From contig NZ_CP053985.1 of the NCBI RefSeq assembly GCF_013267355.1, positions 6,386,001 to 6,450,000 of the forward strand: a stretch of 64,000 bases of DNA, read 5' to 3'. Position numbers and translations under genes: made by a program. Each line of letters begins with the position of its first letter. Position 1 is the stretch's first letter. Below are positions 51,168 through 60,798 of this stretch, piece after piece. The stretch is from Achromobacter pestifer. Lineage in GTDB: Bacteria; Pseudomonadota; Gammaproteobacteria; Burkholderiales; Burkholderiaceae_B. The notes below the pieces were generated by a model that was not told the DNA's origin, made no database searches, and saw nothing but the letters and a program-made list of their open reading frames with translations.

Positions 51168-54100
51168 ATGTCATTCACCGATTTCTTCATCCGCCGCCCT
51201 GTCCTCACCACGGCGTTTGCCCTGCTGATCGTCCTGGTCGGCCTGCGCGCGCTGTTGGACCTGCCGCTGCGCCAGTATCCCCGCATCGAAAGCGCCGTGG
51301 TCACCGTCACCACCGAGTATCCCGGCGCTTCCGCGGACCTGATGCAGGGCTTTGTCACCGCCACGCTAGCGCAGGCCGTCGCCACCACGCAAGGCGTGGA
51401 ATACCTGACCTCCTCGTCCGAGCAAGGACGCAGCACCATCAACGCCTACCTGCGCCTGAACGCGAACTCCGACACCGCCCTGACCGAGGTCCTGGCCAAG
51501 GTCAACGAAGTGCGCTATCTGCTGCCGGAAGACGCCTACGACCCGGTGGTCGTTCGCCAGTCTCCCGGCGCCATCGGCGTGGTGTATGCAGGATTCACCG
51601 CGCCTGCAGGCCAGCCCCTGACCGGCATCACGGACTATCTGATGCGCGTGGCCAAGCCCATGCTGAGCACCGTCGACGGCGTGGCTGCCGTGAACGTGCT
51701 GGGTGGACAGGCGCTTTCGATGCGCATCTGGCTCGACCCTCTGCGCATGGGCGCGCACGGCATTACGGCGGCTGACGTCGAGTCCGCGATCCGGGACAAC
51801 AACTATCAGGCCGCGCCCGGCCAATTGCGCGACGCGCTCGTCGTGACCAATGTGCGCGCCGACACCAGCCTGGATAGCGTCAAGGGCTTTCGCGAACTGG
51901 TCGTCAAGCGCGGCCCCAGCCTGGTGCGCATGGAAGACATCGCCACCATCGAGATCGGCGCGCAAAGCCGCAACCAGGTGGCGGGCATGAATGGCGAACC
52001 CGCCGCGTACCTGGAAGTGATGGCGACGCCTGGCGGCAATCCCCTGGAGATCTCGCGCGAAGTGCGCCGGATTCTTGCCGGGCTGGACCTCCCCGACGGC
52101 GCCAAGATGGCGATTCCGTACGACGTCACCGTCTTCATCGATGCCGCGATCGGCAACGTGGTCGGCAAGTTCGGCATTGCCAGCCTGGAAGTGGTGCTCG
52201 TGATCTTCATCTTCCTCGGCTCGCTGCGCGCGGTGGCCGTGCCGGTGCTGAGCATCCCGCTGTCCCTGCTGGGCGCGGCGGCGGCCATGCTGGCGCTCGG
52301 CTTCAGCCTGAACCTGCTGACCTTGCTGGCCATGGTGCTGGCCATCGGCCTGGTGGTGGACGACGCGATCGTCGTGGTGGAAAACGTCCATCGCCGCATG
52401 GAAGAAGGCGAATCGCCGCTGGATGCCGCCATGAACGGCGCACGCGAAATCGTCGGCCCCGTGCTGACGATGGCCGCCGTGCTGGTTGCGGTCTACGCCC
52501 CGCTGGGCCTGATCGGCGGCCTGACGGGCGCGCTGTTCAGTGAATTCGCCTTCACGCTGGCCGCGGCGGTGATGGTATCGGCCGTGGTGGCGCTGACCGT
52601 ATCTCCCATGGTCGCCTCCCGGCTGATGCGCCGGCAGGCGCCCAGCCGCTATGCCGTCGCGGTGGAACATGCAACCGCCAGGCTGGTGGGCGCCTATGAA
52701 CGCGTGCTGGAGCGGGTGCTGCGCGACACGCGGCCGGTGCTGCTGGCCGGCGCTGGCGTGCTGCTCAGCCTGCCTATTCTGTTCAACGGCGTGCAGTCGG
52801 AACTCGCCCCCGCCGAAGACCAGGGAGAAATCATCGTAGACATGAAAGGTCCCCAGGCCAGCAGCCTGGAGTTCCTGGAAGGCGAGGCCAAACGGGTCGA
52901 AGCCGCGCTGCTTGCCCTGCCGGAAGCCGCCACCGTCTACATGGTGTCCGGCGCCGGTGGCGCGCTCAACAAGGGCTGGGCGGGCGTCATGCTGAGCCCG
53001 TGGGAAACGCGGAGCCGCAGCGCCGAAGCCATCATGGGTGACCTGCAGACCGCCTTGCCCGGCATCGAGGGCATTGCGGGATCCGCCTTCCTGCCGCCGC
53101 CCCTGCCCGGCTCCGTCGGCGGCTTTCCGGTGCAGTTCGTGCTGTCTTCGCCGGAAGGTCACGGGGCGGTCCATGACGAGATGGAAAAACTGAAGGCGGC
53201 GGCGCGCGCCAGCGGCCAGTTCGCCTTCGTGGATTCCGACCTGACCTTCAGCAACCCGACCACGCTGGTGCGGATCGACCGCTCCAAGGCGCACGACCTG
53301 GGCTTGAGCATGAAAGAGATTGGCGACACCCTGGCGCGCCTGGTCGGTGAATCCTACGTCAATCGCTTCGGCGCCCAGGGCCGCTCCTATGACGTGATCC
53401 CCCAGGCGCCGCGCAACCTGCGCCTGAACGCCGAGTCGCTGGACCTGTTCCACGTCAGGACCGCCACGGGCGGACAGGTACCGTTGTCCACCGTGGTCTC
53501 GCTGGAGAAAAGCGTCGAGGCCAATGCGCTCACGCAATTCAATCAACTGAATAGCGCCACCTTGGTCGCGATCCCTGCGCCGGGCGTTCCACTGGGCCAG
53601 GCCGTCGCCTTCCTGCAGGCCGAGTCCGCCAGCCTGCCGGCGGGGTTCCAGACCGGCTTCCTGGGCGAATCGCGGCAGTACCTTCAGGAGCAAGGCGGTT
53701 TTGCCTTGACGTTCGCCTTTGCCCTGGCCTTCATTTTCCTGGTGCTGGCCGCTCAGTTCGAAAGCGCCCGCGATCCGCTGCTGATCCTGACCACGGTTCC
53801 GCTTGCCGCCTGCGGCGCGTTGGCCGCCATGTTCTTCGGCTACGCCACGCTCAACATCTATACCCAGATCGGACTGGTCACGCTGATCGGCCTGATCACG
53901 AAGCACGGCATCCTGATCGTGGAATTCGCCAACGTTGAGCAGCGGCTCAGGGGCCTGGACCGCATTCAGGCGGTGCGGACCGCTGCAGCCACGCGCATCC
54001 GCCCCATTCTGATGACGACGGCCGCGATGGTCGGCGGCCTGATGCCGCTGCTGTTCGCCCGCGGCGCCGGCGCGGGCAGTCAGCGCGCGATCGCCACGGT

Positions 54101-54254
54101 GCTCGTCGCGGGCTTGCTCATGGGCACGCTGTTCACGCTATTCGTACTGCCTGCCGTCTATGCGCGGTTCGGGCGCAATCTTGTCGCTGCCGGCTCGCAC
54201 GCCGGGCCGGAACGCGACGCCGACCAGACCTCCGCCTTGCCGGGAAATCCATAA
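51168..54254 (+). CDS. RND inner-membrane multidrug efflux pump
   Basis: A 1028-residue RND transporter with twelve membrane segments and two large periplasmic loops. The proton-relay Asp pair is in GLVVDDAIVVVENVHR, and LITKHGILIVEFAN in the second half is the matching repeat. The N-terminal FTDFFIRRPVLTTAFALLIV and EYPGASADLMQGFVT resemble the MexI/MexW group. Translational partner of the adaptor, and 1 base from the outer-membrane channel gene. Substrates cannot be predicted from sequence. Confidence 0.93.
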   Translation: MSFTDFFIRRPVLTTAFALLIVLVGLRALLDLPLRQYPRIESAVVTVTTEYPGASADLMQGFVTATLAQAVATTQGVEYLTSSSEQGRSTINAYLRLNANSDTALTEVLAKVNEVRYLLPEDAYDPVVVRQSPGAIGVVYAGFTAPAGQPLTGITDYLMRVAKPMLSTVDGVAAVNVLGGQALSMRIWLDPLRMGAHGITAADVESAIRDNNYQAAPGQLRDALVVTNVRADTSLDSVKGFRELVVKRGPSLVRMEDIATIEIGAQSRNQVAGMNGEPAAYLEVMATPGGNPLEISREVRRILAGLDLPDGAKMAIPYDVTVFIDAAIGNVVGKFGIASLEVVLVIFIFLGSLRAVAVPVLSIPLSLLGAAAAMLALGFSLNLLTLLAMVLAIGLVVDDAIVVVENVHRRMEEGESPLDAAMNGAREIVGPVLTMAAVLVAVYAPLGLIGGLTGALFSEFAFTLAAAVMVSAVVALTVSPMVASRLMRRQAPSRYAVAVEHATARLVGAYERVLERVLRDTRPVLLAGAGVLLSLPILFNGVQSELAPAEDQGEIIVDMKGPQASSLEFLEGEAKRVEAALLALPEAATVYMVSGAGGALNKGWAGVMLSPWETRSRSAEAIMGDLQTALPGIEGIAGSAFLPPPLPGSVGGFPVQFVLSSPEGHGAVHDEMEKLKAAARASGQFAFVDSDLTFSNPTTLVRIDRSKAHDLGLSMKEIGDTLARLVGESYVNRFGAQGRSYDVIPQAPRNLRLNAESLDLFHVRTATGGQVPLSTVVSLEKSVEANALTQFNQLNSATLVAIPAPGVPLGQAVAFLQAESASLPAGFQTGFLGESRQYLQEQGGFALTFAFALAFIFLVLAAQFESARDPLLILTTVPLAACGALAAMFFGYATLNIYTQIGLVTLIGLITKHGILIVEFANVEQRLRGLDRIQAVRTAAATRIRPILMTTAAMVGGLMPLLFARGAGAGSQRAIATVLVAGLLMGTLFTLFVLPAVYARFGRNLVAAGSHAGPERDADQTSALPGNP

Positions 54255-54255
54255 C

Positions 54256-55791
54256 ATGACCTATGCCTTGACTCATTGCGCCATGCGCTTCGGACTGACT
54301 CTGTTGGCGCTGGCGCTGGCCGGGTGTTCGCTGCGCCCGGCGCATGCCCCCGACACCGGCCCGATCCCGTCCGCCTACAAGCATGCGCCCGCGGAATCGG
54401 CGGGAGCCTGGACAACCGCCCAGCCAGCCGACGACGCGCTGCGCGGCGCCTGGTGGACCCTGTTCCAGGATCCCGCGCTCAACGCATTGCAAACCGCCGC
54501 GCAAGACGCCAATCCGACGCTGCAAGCCGCTTACGCACGATTGCAGCTGTCGCGCGCCCAGCACAGGCAAGCGCAATCCGCGCTGTTTCCCCGGCTGGAC
54601 GCGGGCTTCGGACCGACCCGCCTGCGGGAATCTCCAGCCTCGTACAGCGAACGCGACGACGGGCCGGCCTCGACCAGGACGCTGTGGCGCGCCGAAGCCG
54701 GCGTTGCGTATGAGGCCGATCTGTTCGGCCGCGTTTCCTCGACGATCAACGCGGCATCGGCGGAGCAGGCTCGCAGCGGAGCGTTGTACCGGCTAACGCT
54801 GCTGGCCTTGCAGGCCGACGTCGCCGACACCTACTTTCTGATCCGGGAGTTGGACGCCCAGCACCGCATCTATCGGCAAACGCTGGACCTGCGGGAACGC
54901 GGTCTTGCACTGAGCCTGATGCGCCTGGAGGCTGGCGGCGGCGCCGAGCTTGAGGTCGAGCGCGCCCGCGCAGAACTTGAAGTGGCGCGCACCGACGCCT
55001 TGGGCGCGCAACGCCTGCGCGCCAGCGCGGAACACGCCCTGGCAATCCTGCTGGGCAAGGCCCCGGCCGATTTCTCGCTGCCGCCTGACCCGCTACGGCG
55101 CATGGCGCTGGCCATTCCACCCGGCCTGCCTTCGGAGCTGCTCGAGCGCCGTCCGGACATTGCCGCCGCCGAACGCGCCATGGCCGCCGCCAACGCCCGC
55201 ATCGGCGCGGCCCGCGCCGCATTCTTTCCGCGGCTCGAACTGACCGGGGCGGCCGGATTCGAATCATCCAGCCTGAGCCAGCTATTCCAATGGTCCAGCC
55301 GGACCTTTCTTCTGGGCCCGGTCCTGGGCACCGCGCTATCGCTGCCCATCCTGGACGGCGGCGGCCGCCAGGCGGACCTCGATGCCGCCCGGGCCGCGCA
55401 TGAAGAAGAAGCGGCGCGCTACCGGGAAACGCTGCTCAACGCGTTCAGGGAGGTCGAGGACAATCTGATGCATCTGCGCATCATGGCGGCCCAGCAAACC
55501 GCACAAGACCGTGCGCGGCTGGCCGCAAGGCGTTCAGCCGACCTGTCGCGCCTGCAATACGAAACCGGCACGCACACCCAACTCGACGTCATCGATGCGG
55601 ACCGCAACCTGTTGCAGCAGCAATTGGCCTCGGCCAGGCTGGATGGCGATCAGGCGCGGACTACCGTAAGGCTGATCCGGGCCTTGGGCGGCGGCTGGGA
55701 CACGCCGCTGCCCGGCGCTCCCCTCAGCCTGTCGCAAGCGCCTGCGGCGCCTGCTCCATCGCCGCCGCTTCCGCCTTCACCCAATCGATGA
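54256..55791 (+). CDS. NodT-family outer-membrane efflux lipoprotein
   Basis: A 511-residue outer-membrane factor. The lipoprotein signal is LALALAGCSL with Cys at about residue 25. The body has two repeats of the TolC/OEP fold with LEAGGGAELEVERARAELE and YETGTHTQLDVIDADRNLLQ, the usual channel helices. It completes the tripartite pump. The last 68 bases overlap the end of a convergent LysR gene. An internal Met at 54283 could also start the signal peptide. Confidence 0.92.
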   Translation: MTYALTHCAMRFGLTLLALALAGCSLRPAHAPDTGPIPSAYKHAPAESAGAWTTAQPADDALRGAWWTLFQDPALNALQTAAQDANPTLQAAYARLQLSRAQHRQAQSALFPRLDAGFGPTRLRESPASYSERDDGPASTRTLWRAEAGVAYEADLFGRVSSTINAASAEQARSGALYRLTLLALQADVADTYFLIRELDAQHRIYRQTLDLRERGLALSLMRLEAGGGAELEVERARAELEVARTDALGAQRLRASAEHALAILLGKAPADFSLPPDPLRRMALAIPPGLPSELLERRPDIAAAERAMAAANARIGAARAAFFPRLELTGAAGFESSSLSQLFQWSSRTFLLGPVLGTALSLPILDGGGRQADLDAARAAHEEEAARYRETLLNAFREVEDNLMHLRIMAAQQTAQDRARLAARRSADLSRLQYETGTHTQLDVIDADRNLLQQQLASARLDGDQARTTVRLIRALGGGWDTPLPGAPLSLSQAPAAPAPSPPLPPSPNR

Positions 55792-56647
55792 ACGCCTGCA
55801 CTTCCGGCCGCTGCAGCGCATCCGGCCGGCTGACCACGTAATACGCGAAGCGCGCGGGCCAGGGCTGGTCCAAGGCAATGGCCAGCCGGCCCGATTCGAT
55901 GTCCTCGCGCGCATGCGTGTCTTGCACCAGCGCGATGCCCTGCCCCGCGGCAGCCGCCCGCAGCAGCAGCAGATCGTCCTCGTAACTGGGGCCGCGCTGC
56001 GCTTCACGCCCTGCGTCCACGCCGTGCGCCTGCAGCCACAAGGCCCAGTCCGCGCGGTCGGAATCCTGCAGCAACGGGTACTTCAGGCAGTCCTCGGGCC
56101 GCTCGATGGCGGGACCTTGCGCCAGCGTGGCCGGGCTGGCCACGGGCAGCAGCACCGGAGACATCAGCCGGAAAGCCGACAGCCCCGGGTAATGCCCCAG
56201 GCCATGCCGCAACGCCACGTCGATGCGGTCGCGCTTGAAGTCGACCAATTGCGACGAGGCTTCCACCCGGACCTCGATGTCCGGATGCAAGGCCGAAAAC
56301 CGGCCCATGCGCGGCACCAGCCAGGACGACGCGAACGACGGCACCGTGCTGACAGTCAAGGTCCGCTGCGTGGCTTGGGCCTCAAGCAGCGACAGCGATT
56401 TTTCGATCTGGTCGAAGGCGCGCATCAGCCCCGGGTACGCGCGGGCGCCCGCCTCCGTCAGCCGCACGCCGTGGCGCTCGCGCACGAACAGAGCCAGCCC
56501 CAGCCGGTCTTCCAGCACGCGTATCTGCTGGCTGACTGCCCCAGGGGTCACGCCCAGCGCTTCGGCGGCGGCCTTGAGGCTGCCGAGGCGGCCGGTTTCG
56601 GTGAACGCTCGCAGCGCGAGCAGCGGCATCACGGCGCCCATAAACAT
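55724..56647 (-). CDS. LysR-family regulator (GcvA-like)
   Basis: A regulator of about 307 residues with the helix-turn-helix at the start (PLLALRAFTETGRLGSLKAA, VTPGAVSQQIRVLEDRLGL) and a GcvA-type effector domain. The true start may be Met3 or Met7. Its 3' end lies inside the outer-membrane channel gene on the other strand. It may control the RND operon or an unlinked target; the promoter side faces the alc operon, so both would share the 301-base region upstream. Confidence 0.85.
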   Translation of the reverse strand: MFMGAVMPLLALRAFTETGRLGSLKAAAEALGVTPGAVSQQIRVLEDRLGLALFVRERHGVRLTEAGARAYPGLMRAFDQIEKSLSLLEAQATQRTLTVSTVPSFASSWLVPRMGRFSALHPDIEVRVEASSQLVDFKRDRIDVALRHGLGHYPGLSAFRLMSPVLLPVASPATLAQGPAIERPEDCLKYPLLQDSDRADWALWLQAHGVDAGREAQRGPSYEDDLLLLRAAAAGQGIALVQDTHAREDIESGRLAIALDQPWPARFAYYVVSRPDALQRPEVQAFIDWVKAEAAAMEQAPQALATG

Positions 56648-56948
56648 CCTTGATTTAGAAAAACTATCTTCAACATCATGCCCATCCGCAGATAGTTAGC
56701 AATCATAAGACATGCGATCAATCTTCAGCCACTCAATCATGAAAATAGCTGTACTTATTTGATAAATCCAAATCCGATGGTCGTCCCTATGCGATACGCC
56801 ACGCTGCATATGGCCGCCGCCTGCAACACACAGGCAAGACTCCGCAATAAATCGGCATTTGCTAGAGTGACCATATTGAAAATGATAATCATCCCCGGAA
56901 GAGAATCATGTTCACGCAATGCCGGCTCCGGCAAAAGGCAGATCCCAT
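56648..56948. other. divergent control region between LysR gene and alcA
   Basis: A 301-base AT-rich region with no gene. It holds the Fur box and alcA promoter at its right end and presumably the LysR promoter at its left end. Confidence 0.6.
56878..56896 (+). promoter_or_regulatory. Fur box over the alcA promoter
   Basis: GAAAATGATAATCATCCCC matches the 19-base Fur consensus at 15 positions, with the core ATGATAATCAT perfect. It overlaps a probable -10 (TGATAA at 56883), 18 bases after TTGCTA at 56859-56864. The operon should be shut in iron-rich cells. An AraC-type activator (AlcR) site would lie upstream. Confidence 0.8.
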
Positions 56949-58316
56949 ATGAACCGTGAAATCCATGACTTCGCCGCCATCGGTCTTGGCCCGTTCAACC
57001 TCAGTCTGGCCTGCCTGGCCGCGCCCTTGTCCGGCGTGCGCGCAGTTTTCCTGGACAAGAAGGCAGGCTTCGATTGGCACCCCGGCATGCTGATCGAGGA
57101 CTCCACCTTGCAGAACCCCTTCCTGGCGGATCTCGTGAGCCTGGCCGATCCGCGCAGCGAGTACAGCTACCTGAATTACTGCAAGCAGACCGGGCGCATC
57201 TATTCCTATTACATGCGCGAAAACCACTACCTGAACCGGGCCGAGTACAACCGCTATTGCAAATGGGTGGCGGCCCGCCTGCCGAACCTGCGCTTCAATC
57301 ACGACGTGCAGAGCGTGCTGCACGATCCGGACAGCCGCGCCTACCTCGTGACCGGCCAGCATGCCGTCAGCGGCGAGCGCTTCATGGTCCGCTGCCGCAA
57401 GCTGGTGCTGGGACTCGGTACCCAACCCCAGCTGCCGGAATGTTGCGAGCCGCGCACCGCGCCTTATATCCACAGCGCGGACTACTTGCGCCACAAGCCC
57501 CAGTTGCAGCGCAGGCAGGGCATCACCATCGTCGGCAGCGGACAGAGCGCGGCCGAGGTCTTCCACGATCTGCTGCGCGACAGCGCCAAGCATGCCTACA
57601 GCCTGACCTGGATCACCCGGTCGCCCCGTTTCTTCCAGATGGAGAACACCAAGCTCACGCTGGAACTGATCTCTCCCGACTACACCGACTATTTCCACAA
57701 CCTGCCCGAAGCCCGGCGGCGCGAGATGCTGCGCCAGCAAAGCAGCCTGTACAAGGGCATCAACGCCTCGCTGATCAATCAGATATATGACCTCCTGGAC
57801 GAAAAGATCCGCGCGGGCGATCGCCGCTACACGCTGCTCACCAGCGCGGAACTGCGCGCCAGCCGGCATGAGCGCGCCACTGGCCGCTACCATCTGGACT
57901 TCATGCACGCCGACACCGGCCAGCCGTTCAAGCACGTAACGGACGGCCTGGTGCTGGCCACCGGCTACGCCCCGCGCATCCCCGCCTGCGTCAACCCCAT
58001 CAGCGACCGGATCGCCTGGGATGAAGGGGGCGGCTACCGCATCGCCCACAACTACGCCATCGACCGCACCGGCACGGAGATCTTCGTGCAGAACACCGGG
58101 CTGCTCAGCCATGGCGTCACGAATCCCGACCTGGGATTCTGCTGCTACCGCAATTCGCAGATACTGCGCGACCTGACCGGCGTGGAGCACTACGCCATCG
58201 AGCCGCGCACCGCACTGCAGGATTTCCGCCCGCCGGCGAACGGCGTGCTGGCGCACCGCCTCGGCATGCCAGAGCCGATGCCCATGATGGACGGCCATCG
58301 CGCCGCCACCATCTGA
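56949..58316 (+). CDS. alcA: alcaligin biosynthesis N-monooxygenase
   Basis: A 455-residue FAD- and NADPH-dependent N-hydroxylase of the IucD/PvdA family. The FAD motif is AIGLGPFNLSLA at residues 10-21, the NADPH motif is VGSGQSAAE near residue 195, and ATGYAPRIP marks the C-terminal FAD contact. In alcaligin assembly the substrate is putrescine or a hydroxyputrescine. It is the first gene of the operon, followed 17 bases later by alcB. ATG 56949 is used because the earlier frame from 56919 is upstream of the Rossmann start and adds no domain. Confidence 0.95.
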   Translation: MNREIHDFAAIGLGPFNLSLACLAAPLSGVRAVFLDKKAGFDWHPGMLIEDSTLQNPFLADLVSLADPRSEYSYLNYCKQTGRIYSYYMRENHYLNRAEYNRYCKWVAARLPNLRFNHDVQSVLHDPDSRAYLVTGQHAVSGERFMVRCRKLVLGLGTQPQLPECCEPRTAPYIHSADYLRHKPQLQRRQGITIVGSGQSAAEVFHDLLRDSAKHAYSLTWITRSPRFFQMENTKLTLELISPDYTDYFHNLPEARRREMLRQQSSLYKGINASLINQIYDLLDEKIRAGDRRYTLLTSAELRASRHERATGRYHLDFMHADTGQPFKHVTDGLVLATGYAPRIPACVNPISDRIAWDEGGGYRIAHNYAIDRTGTEIFVQNTGLLSHGVTNPDLGFCCYRNSQILRDLTGVEHYAIEPRTALQDFRPPANGVLAHRLGMPEPMPMMDGHRAATI

Positions 58317-58333
58317 TCTTGCGGGGACCCAGC

Positions 58334-58939
58334 ATGCTCACGATGACAGCCACCTTTCTGGGCGAGGTCGTGCGCCAGTCGCGCGACCATTACGACGAGG
58401 GCCGCGGGCTCGCGCTACGCCCCCTCCTTCCGGAAACGGACGCGACGCTGTTGCGGCAATGGTTTTCCATGGATTACGCACGCTTCTGGTCCATGCAGCA
58501 GCACAGCGAAGATCAGGTGCGCGACTTCTATGAAGCCCTTTGCGGTAGCGGGCACGCCAGCGCCTGGCTCGGCAGCCATGAGGGACAGCCGGCCTTTCTG
58601 GTGGAGTGCTACGACCCGGCCCGGGACGAAATCGGCGAACACTACGCGGTGCGGCCCGGCGACCTCGGCATGCATCTTTTCATCGGCCCGCCTCGCTTGC
58701 GGATTCCCGGCTTCAGCCGGCAGGTGTTCGCGTTCGTGATGCGCTTCATGTTCGACCGCCTGAACGCCGCGCGCATCGTGGTCGAGCCCGACGCGGACAA
58801 CACCAAGATCCACACGCTCAATCTGGCCATGGGCTTTACCTACTCAGGCCAGGCCCGTTTCCGAGACAAGACCGCCAGTCTGGCGTTCTGCACACGTACA
58901 CAGTTCGAACAGGCCCAATACCAGGAGTCGACCCCATGA
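58334..58939 (+). CDS. alcB: alcaligin biosynthesis acyltransferase
   Basis: A 201-residue GNAT-like acyltransferase of the IucB/RhbD family. It has LRPLLPETDATLLRQWF, the FLVECYDPARDEIGEHY strand and HTLNLAMGFTYSGQ near the end, which are typical of siderophore N-acyltransferases. It is thought to add the succinyl group to N-hydroxyputrescine. ATG 58334 is used, with a GGGGA upstream. Its stop overlaps the alcC start (ATGA). Confidence 0.92.
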   Translation: MLTMTATFLGEVVRQSRDHYDEGRGLALRPLLPETDATLLRQWFSMDYARFWSMQQHSEDQVRDFYEALCGSGHASAWLGSHEGQPAFLVECYDPARDEIGEHYAVRPGDLGMHLFIGPPRLRIPGFSRQVFAFVMRFMFDRLNAARIVVEPDADNTKIHTLNLAMGFTYSGQARFRDKTASLAFCTRTQFEQAQYQESTP

Positions 58940-60798
58940 ACCCTCATGCCACCCCCCATCCCGCGCAGGTCGCCAACCATCTGGAGCCGGAAGTCTGGGC
59001 CAAGGTCAACCGCCTGCTCGTGCGCAAGGCCATCTCCGAATACACCCACGAAGGACTGCTGCAGCCCGAACATCTGGGCCCTGCGGACACGCCGGGTTTC
59101 GACCGCTATCGCCTCGCGCTCGCGGACGGGCGCGTCGAGTACCGCTACGATGCGCAACTGATGGCGATGCGCCACTGGCGCATCCGCGCGGAATCGATCG
59201 CCAGGACCACGGCCGGCGCGCCCGCGCCGCTGGATGCCCTGCAGTTCGTGATCGAGATCCGCGACAAGCTGCGCATTCCGGAAGACCGGCTGCCCATCTA
59301 TCTGGATGAAATCGCCAGCACGCTGCACGGCGCCGCCTACAAGCACACCCGCCCTTGCCTGCCCGCCGCCGAACTCGCGCTGGCCGACTACCAGGCCATC
59401 GAAACCTCGATGATCGAGGGCCACCCCAGCTTCGTCGCCAACAACGGCCGCCTGGGTTTCGACGCCGAGGACTACCACGCCTATGCGCCGGAGGCGGCTA
59501 CCCCGATACGCGTGATGTGGCTGGCGGTGCACAAGGACAACGCGCATTTCGCATGCCTGTCCACCATGGACTACGCCAGCCTGTTGCGCGGCGAGCTGGG
59601 CGAGGACGCCGTGGCGCGCCATGCCGCCACGCTGCAAGGCCAGGGTCTGGATCCCGCCGACTACTACCTGATGCCGGCGCACCCCTGGCAGTGGTTCAAT
59701 AAGCTGTCGCTGGCGTTCGCGCCCTACGTGGCGCAACGCAAGATCGTATGCCTCGGTTACGGTGAAGACGACTATCTGGCGCAGCAATCGATACGCACCT
59801 TCTTCAACATCAGCCAGCCGGGCAAGCACTATGTGAAGACCTCGCTGTCGATCCTGAACATGGGTTTCATGCGCGGGCTGTCGCCCTATTACATGTCGGG
59901 CACGCCCGCCATCAACGAATACCTCCACGGCCTGATCGCGGCCGACCCCTGGCTGAGCGCCAACGGCTTCACCATCCTGCGCGAGGCCGCCAGCCTGGGA
60001 TTCCGGAACTACTACTATGAAGCGGCGATTTCCGTCGACACGCCCTACAAGAAGATGTTCTCCGCGCTATGGCGCGAGAATCCGCAGGCGCTGATCAGTC
60101 CCGACGAACGGCTGATGACCATGGCCGCTCTGCTGCACGTGGACCCGCAGGGCCAAGCCCTGCTGCCCGCGCTGATCCGCGCTTCCGGGCTGAGCGCCGC
60201 CGCGTGGCTGGAACGCTATGTGGACGCCTACCTGACACCGCTGGTGCATTGCTTCTACGCCCACGACCTGGTGTTCATGCCACATGGCGAGAACGTCATC
60301 CTGGTGATCCGGGATCATGTGCCGGTGCGCGCCTTCATGAAGGACATCGCCGAGGAATCCTCCATCCTCGACCCGCAGGCCGAGCTGCCCGAGAACGCGC
60401 GCCGGCTGGCGGCGGACGTGCCCGAGGAATACAAGCTGCTGACGATCTTCGTCGACGTGTTCGAGGGCTACTTCCGCCATCTTTCCCAGATCCTGGCCGA
60501 CACCGGCCTCATGCAGGAAGACGATTTCTGGGAGCTGGTCGCAGGCCGCATTGCCGCCTACCAGCAGGCGCATCCGCAACGGCTGGAAAAATACCGCCGC
60601 TACGACCTGTACGCGCCGGACATGATCCACTCGTGCCTGAACCGCCTGCAGCTCGCCAACAACCTGCAGATGGTCAATCTGGCCGATCCCATCGGCAGTT
60701 TCCAGATGGCGCCCAGGCTGCCCAACCCCGTGGCGCCTTACCGGCCGCAATGGCTGGACCGGACCGCCGACGCCGATGCCGCGCAGGCCCTTGCGTGA
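58936..60798 (+). CDS. alcC: alcaligin synthetase (IucA/IucC-family NIS synthetase)
   Basis: A 620-residue NRPS-independent siderophore synthetase. Typical motifs are EGHPSFVANNGRLGF, LMPAHPWQW, KTSLSILNMGFMRGL and PHGENVILV. It uses ATP to join the hydroxy-succinyl-putrescine units and close the macrocycle, like the DesD/PubC group. The start is fixed by an ATGA overlap with alcB, and the end overlaps the GTG start of alcD. Confidence 0.95.
   Translation: MNPHATPHPAQVANHLEPEVWAKVNRLLVRKAISEYTHEGLLQPEHLGPADTPGFDRYRLALADGRVEYRYDAQLMAMRHWRIRAESIARTTAGAPAPLDALQFVIEIRDKLRIPEDRLPIYLDEIASTLHGAAYKHTRPCLPAAELALADYQAIETSMIEGHPSFVANNGRLGFDAEDYHAYAPEAATPIRVMWLAVHKDNAHFACLSTMDYASLLRGELGEDAVARHAATLQGQGLDPADYYLMPAHPWQWFNKLSLAFAPYVAQRKIVCLGYGEDDYLAQQSIRTFFNISQPGKHYVKTSLSILNMGFMRGLSPYYMSGTPAINEYLHGLIAADPWLSANGFTILREAASLGFRNYYYEAAISVDTPYKKMFSALWRENPQALISPDERLMTMAALLHVDPQGQALLPALIRASGLSAAAWLERYVDAYLTPLVHCFYAHDLVFMPHGENVILVIRDHVPVRAFMKDIAEESSILDPQAELPENARRLAADVPEEYKLLTIFVDVFEGYFRHLSQILADTGLMQEDDFWELVAGRIAAYQQAHPQRLEKYRRYDLYAPDMIHSCLNRLQLANNLQMVNLADPIGSFQMAPRLPNPVAPYRPQWLDRTADADAAQALA

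Noticed and set aside
51366..53906. Open frame of 846 codons antisense to the RND pump gene
   Set aside because: Same cause; His/Gly/Gln-rich translation with no family pattern.
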